This document shows, piece after piece, positions 9,325 to 16,438 of a stretch of DNA of 25,567 bases. The stretch covers positions 1 to 25,567 of the forward strand of contig DJAM01000049.1 in the NCBI GenBank assembly GCA_002429595.1, read 5' to 3'. Positions within the stretch are counted from its first letter, which is position 1. Every line of letters begins with the position of its first letter. The translations under genes were made by a program, and so were the position numbers. The notes beneath the pieces were generated by a model. The model worked only from the letters and a program-made list of their open reading frames with translations. It was not told where the DNA came from and made no database searches. The DNA comes from Coxiellaceae bacterium UBA6002. GTDB taxonomy: Bacteria; Pseudomonadota; Gammaproteobacteria; UBA6002.

Positions 9325-9759
9325 ATGACTATAATTTTGATTTTGTTATTAAGCGCATTAGGGATTGGTACAGCAATAATTATCTATAAATGTATTGTGT
9401 CGTATCAACAATCGTTACAGTTAAACCGTGAATGTGGTCAATTACAAATAAGGGTTCAAAAAGAAAACTATACGGACTTAGAACTGTTGGGGGCCGTTGA
9501 GGCCTTACAAGCTCAAGTTCAGGCAGATCTACAACGTGTGGCTCGCATTGAAAGTGCAATTGAAGGACGGCTGCCCAAGGAACAAAAAGCGAATTCAACA
9601 GGCCAAACAGCACATGAATTAACTTCTGACCAAGTTAAAGTGCATAAGCTCCCTGAAACAGCAGGGCTCGCCCAAAATATTACTCGACGTGTAGCCGAAG
9701 AATCGGCAGCATTAGAAGAAGCTGTTGGTTCGTTATCATCTGCTGTCATGCGACTATAA
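9325..9759 (+). CDS. Small single-pass membrane coiled-coil protein 3
   Basis: The 144-residue product starts MTIILILLLSALGIGTAIII, a strong transmembrane helix followed by YKC and a polar region, again predicting a cytoplasmic C-terminal part. Residues about 30-80 and 115-144 are helical and coiled-coil-like, with a polar, probably flexible linker (about 86-105) between them. The ATG at 9325 follows GAGAAAGG at 9313-9320 and lies 10 bp after the previous stop; an upstream in-frame extension to 9157 overlaps the preceding gene and lacks a matching RBS. It closes the operon that begins with the giant beta-helix gene. No family is recognised. Confidence 0.75.
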   Translation: MTIILILLLSALGIGTAIIIYKCIVSYQQSLQLNRECGQLQIRVQKENYTDLELLGAVEALQAQVQADLQRVARIESAIEGRLPKEQKANSTGQTAHELTSDQVKVHKLPETAGLAQNITRRVAEESAALEEAVGSLSSAVMRL

Positions 9760-9765
9760 ATAATT

Positions 9766-9790
9766 ATAGCTTATGCTATTAGTTGTTTTG
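9766..9790 (+). terminator. Possible weak terminator after the beta-helix operon
   Basis: ATAGC (9766-9770), loop TTAT and GCTAT (9775-9779) form a short 5-bp stem followed by a T-rich tract (TAGTTGTTTT). It lies 7 nt after the last stop of the operon. The stem is short and AT-rich, so this is tentative. Confidence 0.22.
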
Positions 9791-9792
9791 TG

Positions 9793-10038
9793 ATGGATGT
9801 AACCCAAAGTAATTTGATTGATCTTTCTAGATACTTATTAAGAACTGACAGCAAATTGTACTACCAGCTGGAAAATCAACAATTTTCTATTGAGTATTAC
9901 TTAGAGCAATTAAAAATAAAAATGAACTGCCATACTAAATCTTATCTCATAGAAACAGGAATGAGTTTAGGCCACCTAAATTTTATGCCACAAAATCTTA
10001 TGTCGCCTAATATCAGTCAACAATTTATTGTAGATTAG
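9793..10038 (+). CDS. Doubtful small hypothetical protein
   Basis: An 81-residue open frame (MDVTQSNLIDLSRYLLRTDS...) fills the gap between the beta-helix operon and the convergent ankyrin gene. It is amphipathic, helix-rich at the N-terminus, with no membrane segment and no recognised motif. An alternative GTG start lies at 9790. No good Shine-Dalgarno sequence precedes either start, and the 3' end overlaps the end of the opposite-strand gene by 4 nt. It may be real because the gap would otherwise be empty, but the evidence is thin. Confidence 0.35.
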   Translation: MDVTQSNLIDLSRYLLRTDSKLYYQLENQQFSIEYYLEQLKIKMNCHTKSYLIETGMSLGHLNFMPQNLMSPNISQQFIVD

Positions 10039-11555
10039 GATGTAACTTTAACTAGTGTCGGTGTCACAATGTCTGGGAGAGGTACTTGCTGGTTCGCTTT
10101 AATAAATTCACTCTCCAGTCGAAAATACTTATGATAATTTTTTTTTGAAAAAAAACATAAGTTTGGATGAACTTTCCTTAATAGATTTCTTCCTTCCACA
10201 TAGACCGCCTTGTCTTTAGATAAATGCTTTTGCAATACGAATTGATCGCCTTTTTTTTGATATTGGACTGATAGTAGAGCCTGCCTAAAATTAACTTTCT
10301 GTCTTTGCATCGTAGTAAATGCTCGATCGATCATCGCTGTTGCGTAATACAATTGGTTTACGTAAAAAAAATCACGTGGATTACTTTCTGTTTTGTTTTT
10401 GTGTTGTTGGCGAATATTTCTAAAGGCTTGTAGACATTTTTCTCTTTTGGCGCTGAGCCGAAGGAAAAGTAAATTTGCTTCCTGCCTTGGAAAAGCGCTT
10501 TTGCGTCGGTCTTCTACGATAATAATATCACCGACTGTATTTCTCACTAGCAGGAGATTTTTAGTATAATCCTGTCCAACAACACCAAATTCAGCGCGAT
10601 GCTCTTCTAGAAATGGTAAATGTGGAATGCAATCGTTTCTTGATAAAATACGACATTTATTAAATGCAACCTTTCCTTTTAGTTCTCCTAAGGCCATTTG
10701 AAATAGTTTTAAAACAAGCTCAGGATTTCTTCTACCTACACCATGAGTGTAAAATGCCAATTCAACCTCTGGTTTATCAGCCATGAGACGAATCAGTTCC
10801 AACGCACCTGGTAAAATGATGTAATGACATCCTCCTGCATAAACTGTGAGGCCTTTCTTTTTAAAAATGTTAAAGAAATCGTCGTTATCAGTTATTTCAA
10901 GTACAAGTGTACCATCAAGGTCAAACACAACCGTTTGTTTAGGTGGCTTTTTAGGAAGTAACGCCATAACTTCATTAGGTCGAAGATTTTTGCAGTGCGG
11001 CAGAAGGCGAGATAAAATACCAGTAGATTCTAAATACTCAAGAACAGGTAAATTCTTCAGTGCATAATGCAAGATTGATCTTCCACTGTGGTCAGCAATA
11101 TCAAAACGCAATCCCATCTGCAAAAATATATCAACTACCATGGGTGGGCTATCACGTGCAGCTAAATGTAGTGGCGAGACATGACGTCCAGAAAAAAGAT
11201 CAGATTTCAAAGCTGCTTGGTACCCTGAAGCCAAAGCTAATACTAATCCAAAGTCACTTGTACCATAGACATGAAACCACAAATATTCTATTGAGGCGTT
11301 CATAAATAGGCAGATTGGATGGCGCTTGAAAAGCTCGCCAAGATTATTGATCGAATGATATTTTAAAATTAATTCAACATAACGCCTTAGAGTCGAACGC
11401 CCCAAACTTTTATAAACTTGTACTGCTTTACTTGCCATCTCATTTCGTGATGCGGACTTTAATTCAGGAAATTCAGCAAGCAAGCCAAATTGAATCAATA
11501 TCAAATTATTGAAATCTGTTTCGTGGTCATACGTAGAAAGAGCTGCATCCTGCAT
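10035..11555 (-). CDS. Ankyrin-repeat protein with FCP1/HAD-like phosphatase domain
   Basis: The 506-residue product has a helical N-terminal region (about 1-120), one or two ankyrin units (about 124-175, with SPLHLAARDSPPMVVDIFLQ followed by DHSGRSILHYAL), and a HAD-superfamily domain from about 208 to 400. HAD motif I is VVFDLDGTL, with nucleophile D212 and acid/base D214. Motif II is the Thr of AFYTHGVG (about 270). A Lys (about 332) and VEDR (about 347-350) are candidates for motifs III and IV. The layout recalls NIF/FCP1-type protein phosphatases. The ATG at 11555 is preferred to the TTG at 11558, with AAGG about 8 nt upstream. Ankyrin fused to a phosphatase-like domain is typical of proteins that act in a eukaryotic host, so a secreted effector is plausible. 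A bacterial housekeeping role is not excluded. Confidence 0.75.
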   Translation of the reverse strand: MQDAALSTYDHETDFNNLILIQFGLLAEFPELKSASRNEMASKAVQVYKSLGRSTLRRYVELILKYHSINNLGELFKRHPICLFMNASIEYLWFHVYGTSDFGLVLALASGYQAALKSDLFSGRHVSPLHLAARDSPPMVVDIFLQMGLRFDIADHSGRSILHYALKNLPVLEYLESTGILSRLLPHCKNLRPNEVMALLPKKPPKQTVVFDLDGTLVLEITDNDDFFNIFKKKGLTVYAGGCHYIILPGALELIRLMADKPEVELAFYTHGVGRRNPELVLKLFQMALGELKGKVAFNKCRILSRNDCIPHLPFLEEHRAEFGVVGQDYTKNLLLVRNTVGDIIIVEDRRKSAFPRQEANLLFLRLSAKREKCLQAFRNIRQQHKNKTESNPRDFFYVNQLYYATAMIDRAFTTMQRQKVNFRQALLSVQYQKKGDQFVLQKHLSKDKAVYVEGRNLLRKVHPNLCFFSKKNYHKYFRLESEFIKANQQVPLPDIVTPTLVKVTS

Positions 11556-11557
11556 CA

Positions 11558-11592
11558 AGCTTACCTTTTTATTATTTAGTTTGGGGTAAGCT
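11558..11592 (-). promoter_or_regulatory. Inverted repeat between -10 box and start codon of the ankyrin-HAD gene
   Basis: AGCTTACC and GGTAAGCT are perfect 8-nt inverted copies at 11558-11565 and 11585-11592, separated by 19 nt. On the minus strand one copy directly follows the -10 box. The other contains part of the Shine-Dalgarno GG and ends 2 nt before the ATG. It could be an operator, or an RNA hairpin masking the ribosome site if transcription starts early enough. Confidence 0.35.
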
Positions 11593-11598
11593 ATTATA
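11593..11598 (-). promoter_or_regulatory. Candidate -10 box for the ankyrin-HAD gene
   Basis: A perfect TATAAT is read on the minus strand in the 90-bp gap after the preceding minus-strand gene, 37 nt from the ATG at 11555. No good -35 is seen at 16-18 bp. It suggests that the ankyrin-HAD gene has its own promoter. Confidence 0.4.
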
Positions 11599-11645
11599 CA
11601 CGTTTTGAAAAATTTTTGTCTTTGTATCTATACGACAATGATTGC

Positions 11646-14600
11646 TCACATCCCCGGTGCTGTTGCAGGTTTGTCATCCGGTTTAGATGTGGGTATTGGC
11701 GTCAGTGGTTTAGGTGCTGGGAGGAATGCAAAATTTTTCAAGGCCTCATTTGCTGCTGGAGGAGCGGGTGGTTTGCCAGCGCTACCGCGAATTTTTTCTG
11801 CTTCTGCAGCAAGGAGGTCATTAAGGTTTGCACGTTCTTGCAACGCTAGTTCCCGTCGATCTTTAAGATAATCTTCAATTACGGGCATTAAGCCACGCTG
11901 TGAATCCATATGATAACCGGGCGCATTGACAACATGCTTAGAATTAAGGATAAGGTGTTTATCTTCTAATTCAAAGTCAAATGCTTGAAGAAGTTCGAGT
12001 TGGGCGCGTAGCTCAATAAGTTTATTCTTTAGAAGAGTATTTGTTGGGTCTTCATTTGAATTGTCTTTTTGGAGAAGATGACTTAAGTTGAGTTTTTTAG
12101 TGATCAGAGCTAGTTGAGACATCAGGAGTTGAATGTTTTGTCCTGATTTTGCTTTGAGTCTTAATATTCCTTCATTAGCAGCAGGATCTGCCATAACATC
12201 TGTATAATTTTTGATTATTTTACGCGCTATGAATGCACACAATAAAACATCAGCGTCGCTTTTGGCTGTACTCTTAAAAATCTTGCCAAAGCTTTCTAAT
12301 TCGAAAGTTTTAAGTTCGAAGATACCACTTCCTTCCACGATCTCGCGACCGGTATTAATAACTAGCTTTACATCTTTTAATGTAATTTGAACATCATAAA
12401 TATTTTGTAATTGAAAAAGGTTGTAATTAATAGAGCAGCCTTCATTGGGATTATGTAGTGTTTTAACTTCTTTATTTTCAGTATTGGTCTCAAATTGTTC
12501 GGAACTTGAAGCGGTCACTTCAACTTTATTATTGGTGGAGGTCTCCGTTGCTACTTTCCGTATTCTATTTGATGTGTTTTTAGCGCTTACTTCTCGGCTA
12601 GTGCTTGATAGGGTTTGAACATTCCTACTTTGACTTACTGCGATAGCTGCTTCCATACTTTGAGCTTGTGATGATTTTTTAGAATCGGTAGAAGATGTAG
12701 AAGCTTCACCACTCGCGGAAAAAGCACCGTCTAGAAACGAAGCATTTGCGTTTGCGCTTGCGGACGTAGAGTCACTGCTACTTTTGTCAGTTTGTACTGA
12801 GGATTTATTAGAGTTGCTTGCATCTTGTTTGTATGCTGCGGCATTATTGTCCGAGAAACTTTTATTGTAAGCGGTAGATAATTCGTTGGATAAGTTATTT
12901 TCAAATGATGAAGTGATATTGCTTTGCACCTCGGAGCTGCTGTTGCTGGATTGATCAACAGCTCGGGTAATACTGGTTTGGGTCTTTACGATGATTTGTT
13001 TTTTTTCACCAGGTGCTAAATTTACTACATTACCAAGACTGCTAAGGGCATAACGTTCCCATGAAACACTTAGGTCATGAGTTTCAACAATCTTCATATC
13101 TGGCATTTCTAATTTATGTTTTGGGCCAGGTCTGCGGGGCCCTTGTATAATTCGTAATAGTTCGGTGGAAATTTGCCCATTTTGATCGACGCAGGGTAAG
13201 ATGATCATTCTGGAGCCGAGGTTAGCCATTTTCATAAATTCTTCAAGCTTGCGGCTATCCTGATCATAATAACCATCGCCGTCGAAAGTAAAATTATGTA
13301 CTTTAGTCGGAAATTTGCCGGCATTTTTTTGATTTAGATCATTATAAAAAACCTGTAACGGATCGCTCTCTGGGATAGTAACTAAAGTTTTTTGGGTGTC
13401 ATAATTTTCAGGGTTGTTCCAATGGAGCAAGAAATTAATGCGTTGTTCCAATAAAAAATTGTCCATATTGCTTTGAAAATTGGCCAAATCAGCTTGTGCT
13501 AACGTTAATTGTGAAGTGAATTGGTCAATTTTGGTTTTAATAGAAGCTTGATTTGCTGCCACAGCATCGTTGCTATCTTTGGTTGTTTTCAGAATAGCAT
13601 TGATATACATCTCCATTTGTTGGACAAGCACTTCTAATGATGCAGTCGTCCATCCTAATGAATAAATCGCAATTCTCATCCAAAAGAGAAACTCTGCAGT
13701 ATTTTCGGCAAGATTGGGATATCTTTGCTTGACTGAGGCTTTGGCCGTTTGATAAATGTAATTGCGCTTATCATATTCGGCCTGCCAACCTGCCACAAGT
13801 TTTTTGCAATTATCATTCAGTTTGGTAATGACAGCGTCTCCATCTGCTCGCGTCTCTGCAATTTGCTTATTAAGCGTATCAATATTTGTTTGTAGTTTTG
13901 CAAGCTGATTTAGTATCGCAAGGTTACTTTGAACATCTGTAAGGTCGGTTTTACCTTGGTAAAAATCTTTTATTTTTCCAGGATTGGTGAGTAACTTATT
14001 GTTATCTTTAAATAGAGCATTCTCTAATTTAGTACTAACTTCTAACCAAACCTCATTTGTAAGGGATTTAATGGTAGTCAAATCGAGAGGCGGAGCAGCA
14101 TCAGTGGGTGTAATTGGCTTCGAAATAGTATTTGCTCCATCTTTTTCAGTCAATATATAACCAGCCGCTGAAATTTCGTAGACTATTTGACGTTTTGCAT
14201 TGCTAAGACTACTTAGCAATTTGTCTAAATTTTTTATTTTTCGCCAAGTTTCATTGTATTGTTGCGCTGCAGCTGAGTAATCTGTTTTCTTGGAACCAAT
14301 TCTGTCAGCTGGTTTAAAAGTTGCAATGAGATCTGAAATCGATTTGAGATCATCGGCTGCTACTTTGCGACGTTTCTCTAATTCTGCAATATCCCTGTTA
14401 AAATTTCGTAATCTCTCGTACCAGCGTAAAGGTCTTCGATCTATAATAGTAATTTGTTTTGAGTAATTATCGGTCGTAAATTTACTCAATGAATTATCTC
14501 TTGCAGAGGTATTCGCCTGGCCAATGGTTCTGTAAAGAATATTAAAATTTTTGCCAGCTGTTACCTTGAAAACTTCGTTGAATTCAATATGACTCTGACT

Positions 14601-14714
14601 CTTAGCAGGAGGCGCGAGGGTTAAGTGTGAGGCAATCTTACTTTCAGGTGTATGCATGCCTGGTATGTTGTTACTTAAGATATTGGATCCTTGCTCGTTA
14701 CTTTCCTGACTCAT
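11646..14714 (-). CDS. Large coiled-coil and Ser/Asn-rich protein of unknown function
   Basis: The 1022-residue product has no signal peptide. Residues about 90-450 are rich in long helices and coiled coils (for example near 95-125, 265-320 and 395-430). A globular segment follows (about 470-575) containing MIILPCVDQNG and SLGNVVNLAPGEKKQI. A 160-residue Ser/Thr/Asn/Ala-rich stretch (about 582-740) comes next, then NYNLFQLQNIYDVQITL (about 757-775), another helical region, and a Pro/Ala-rich tail (about 975-1022). The combination of an LAPGE-type strand, a long Ser-rich stretch and an NYN motif resembles a loosely conserved class of large bacterial proteins I have seen without known function; I cannot name it. 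The ATG at 14714 has AAGGAG 6 nt upstream; a TTG at 14720 abuts the RBS and is rejected. It lies upstream of the ankyrin-HAD gene and divergent from the GH19-like gene. Confidence 0.7.
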   Translation of the reverse strand: MSQESNEQGSNILSNNIPGMHTPESKIASHLTLAPPAKSQSHIEFNEVFKVTAGKNFNILYRTIGQANTSARDNSLSKFTTDNYSKQITIIDRRPLRWYERLRNFNRDIAELEKRRKVAADDLKSISDLIATFKPADRIGSKKTDYSAAAQQYNETWRKIKNLDKLLSSLSNAKRQIVYEISAAGYILTEKDGANTISKPITPTDAAPPLDLTTIKSLTNEVWLEVSTKLENALFKDNNKLLTNPGKIKDFYQGKTDLTDVQSNLAILNQLAKLQTNIDTLNKQIAETRADGDAVITKLNDNCKKLVAGWQAEYDKRNYIYQTAKASVKQRYPNLAENTAEFLFWMRIAIYSLGWTTASLEVLVQQMEMYINAILKTTKDSNDAVAANQASIKTKIDQFTSQLTLAQADLANFQSNMDNFLLEQRINFLLHWNNPENYDTQKTLVTIPESDPLQVFYNDLNQKNAGKFPTKVHNFTFDGDGYYDQDSRKLEEFMKMANLGSRMIILPCVDQNGQISTELLRIIQGPRRPGPKHKLEMPDMKIVETHDLSVSWERYALSSLGNVVNLAPGEKKQIIVKTQTSITRAVDQSSNSSSEVQSNITSSFENNLSNELSTAYNKSFSDNNAAAYKQDASNSNKSSVQTDKSSSDSTSASANANASFLDGAFSASGEASTSSTDSKKSSQAQSMEAAIAVSQSRNVQTLSSTSREVSAKNTSNRIRKVATETSTNNKVEVTASSSEQFETNTENKEVKTLHNPNEGCSINYNLFQLQNIYDVQITLKDVKLVINTGREIVEGSGIFELKTFELESFGKIFKSTAKSDADVLLCAFIARKIIKNYTDVMADPAANEGILRLKAKSGQNIQLLMSQLALITKKLNLSHLLQKDNSNEDPTNTLLKNKLIELRAQLELLQAFDFELEDKHLILNSKHVVNAPGYHMDSQRGLMPVIEDYLKDRRELALQERANLNDLLAAEAEKIRGSAGKPPAPPAANEALKNFAFLPAPKPLTPIPTSKPDDKPATAPGM

Positions 14715-14990
14715 AAACAACTCCTTTATTCTTTAGAACAATTATTAATAGCAAAACCATTTGAGTTAAGTTAATTAATAAAATATGAAACGTTATTTGA
14801 TATGGTGACAAGAAAAAATTGTTGAACTGATAATTTTGTATTTTTAATCAGATTGATTTGAGTGTTATTATACACATTGTCGTTTTTGTGTTGCTATTAT
14901 TTTTTTTGCTTTTTAAAAAAATTTTTTGTTTCTATTCTTTTGCAAAGTATTTGTTACTGTAAACATTATTTTTTATCAAAAGGAGTGGCT
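14715..14990. other. AT-rich divergent intergenic region
   Basis: This 276-bp gap separates two divergent genes and should hold both promoters. It is extremely AT-rich, with homopolymeric T and A runs around 14896-14935. On the plus strand TATTAT at 14866-14871 could be a -10 box, but no good -35 is placed. Shine-Dalgarno sequences are clear on both sides: AAGGAG at 14721-14726 (minus) and AAAAGGAG ending at 14985 (plus). Confidence 0.4.
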
Positions 14991-16310
14991 ATGGAAGACA
15001 AAATTGTTGGATCAATGAGAGGAATGGATCTTGCAGAAGGAAAAGCATTGGATGCTTCGAGAGTTATTTCATTTTTTACAGAATCCGGAATTGGGCTATT
15101 ATCGGAATCAAAAGAAACGGACAAACCGAAAGTTCTTCCCCCGTTTTGTTTAAGATCTCCTACAGACAATGCCGTTAATGCCATTACAAATATTGCTAAA
15201 AAATACAATGATGATCTTGACCAAATTAGAGAAATAATCATCAGTTTGTTTAAAACTTGCTTATTGTTTAATGTCAATGACGTCAACCAGATTGCTTATA
15301 TCCTTGCTACAGTCAGCCACGAAGCAAGATTTGGCAAAACAATGAAAGAAGACGATGGATATTTGTTACATTTTTATGAACCCGTATTTCAAAATACGGA
15401 TTCGATTGCTGATAACAAGCCAATCAAAAGCGGTAGCTCCCTTTATTCTAAATTGAAAGATTCTGAACTAAATCTAATCGAGAATATTAGGTATCTTTAT
15501 AAAAATTTTAAACACAACCAGTTAAATTTCGATGACAATGACCAACTGGTGACATTTTTGGGATCATTGCATGACCAAGCAGATGAGGCACTTGCTAGCG
15601 TCGATGATGGCTTCTTAAATGTCTACCTTGCTGCACTAAATGCTAAGCAATATGAGACGCTTATTAAAAACTTCATTAAAGGTAAAATTAATCGCTTAAT
15701 GCCTCATGATTTCAAAACGACCCAATCTTATGTGGCGCCTATCTTAAGCATAATTCCTTCAATTAAGGTTGAACAGGCCGATGATAATGTAATTAAATTT
15801 TACACATTACAGCTTAAAGTGTTATTTATAGATTGGCTTCTCACCAGAGTGGAAAAATCTACTGATCTAGGAAATTGTTGTCAAGGAGATGGTGAGGCCT
15901 ATAAAGGTCAAGGTTTGGTTCAGTTAACTGGTCGCACTAGCTATAAAAAATTTACTGACCTTTTCAAATCAAATAATCGATATAGCAAAGCTTTAGCGGA
16001 TGTCGGGATAGAGGGGACACCTGAGTTAGAAGAAACTCCAAGTTTAGTAACAGACCCTAAAATTGCCTCTGTAATTGCTGTAGGTGGTATGGCGGAAGGT
16101 AGATTTCGACCTCCAAGCCGTGCTGATCAATATAACCCTCGAAAGCTTAGTCAATACACCTTGGGGGATTCATCAATGTTCGACTTTTTCAATGCGAGAG
16201 ATATTATTAATCCAGACAAAAATCGCCTCTTTGACAAAGGGCCACAAACAATTGGTGCCCATGTTGAAGAAATTGCTAAATCTTATATCCCTGCTTTATT
16301 GACTACCTAA
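14991..16310 (+). CDS. GH19-family-like hydrolase (chitinase/endolysin type)
   Basis: The 439-residue product carries split GH19 signatures. ATVSHEARFG contains the likely catalytic acid E111. YKGQGLVQLTGRTSY (about 304-318) matches the conserved GRG-x-QLTGR strand of GH19 and related lysozyme-like enzymes. FNARDIINPDKN (about 400-411) matches the C-terminal RxINGG-type segment. GH19 enzymes cleave beta-1,4 bonds of chitin or peptidoglycan. Between the first two motifs there are about 190 residues, with a largely helical insertion longer than usual. No signal peptide is present from the ATG at 14991, which has AGGAG 5 nt upstream; a longer in-frame extension to 14862 would give a hydrophobic leader but has no RBS. 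Without an export signal it could be released by lysis or delivered by a secretion system. Substrate is unknown. Confidence 0.75.
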   Translation: MEDKIVGSMRGMDLAEGKALDASRVISFFTESGIGLLSESKETDKPKVLPPFCLRSPTDNAVNAITNIAKKYNDDLDQIREIIISLFKTCLLFNVNDVNQIAYILATVSHEARFGKTMKEDDGYLLHFYEPVFQNTDSIADNKPIKSGSSLYSKLKDSELNLIENIRYLYKNFKHNQLNFDDNDQLVTFLGSLHDQADEALASVDDGFLNVYLAALNAKQYETLIKNFIKGKINRLMPHDFKTTQSYVAPILSIIPSIKVEQADDNVIKFYTLQLKVLFIDWLLTRVEKSTDLGNCCQGDGEAYKGQGLVQLTGRTSYKKFTDLFKSNNRYSKALADVGIEGTPELEETPSLVTDPKIASVIAVGGMAEGRFRPPSRADQYNPRKLSQYTLGDSSMFDFFNARDIINPDKNRLFDKGPQTIGAHVEEIAKSYIPALLTT

Positions 16311-16322
16311 TTTATAAAATCT

Positions 16323-16359
16323 GCACTCATTGTCTTTAGCACATTAAGACAATGAGTGC
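16323..16359 (+). terminator. Perfect 14-bp hairpin after the GH19-like gene
   Basis: GCACTCATTGTCTT (16323-16336) and its exact reverse complement (16346-16359) enclose a 9-nt loop. It lies 12 nt after the stop codon. The downstream tract TCTTCAT is only modestly T-rich, so it may be a weak terminator or an mRNA-stabilising hairpin. Confidence 0.5.
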
Positions 16360-16438
16360 TCTTCATATCACATCATAAGAATGAACTATAGTTAACAAAA
16401 TATAAAAAAATAATAACTGTTGGCTATCAAGGACTAAT

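Noticed and set aside
11605..11871. Plus-strand small frame rich in Gly and Ala opposite the end of the 1022-residue gene
   Set aside because: Its composition mirrors the Pro/Ala-rich tail encoded on the other strand; there is no RBS or independent support.
14862..14990. N-terminal extension of the GH19-like protein that looks like a hydrophobic leader
   Set aside because: There is no RBS for the upstream start, the sequence is AT-rich intergenic DNA, and AAAAGGAG lies just before the ATG at 14991.
16311..16438. FMN riboswitch upstream of the GTP cyclohydrolase fusion
   Set aside because: The 128-bp gap contains a simple hairpin and an AT-rich stretch, with none of the conserved RFN-element blocks that I can recognise.
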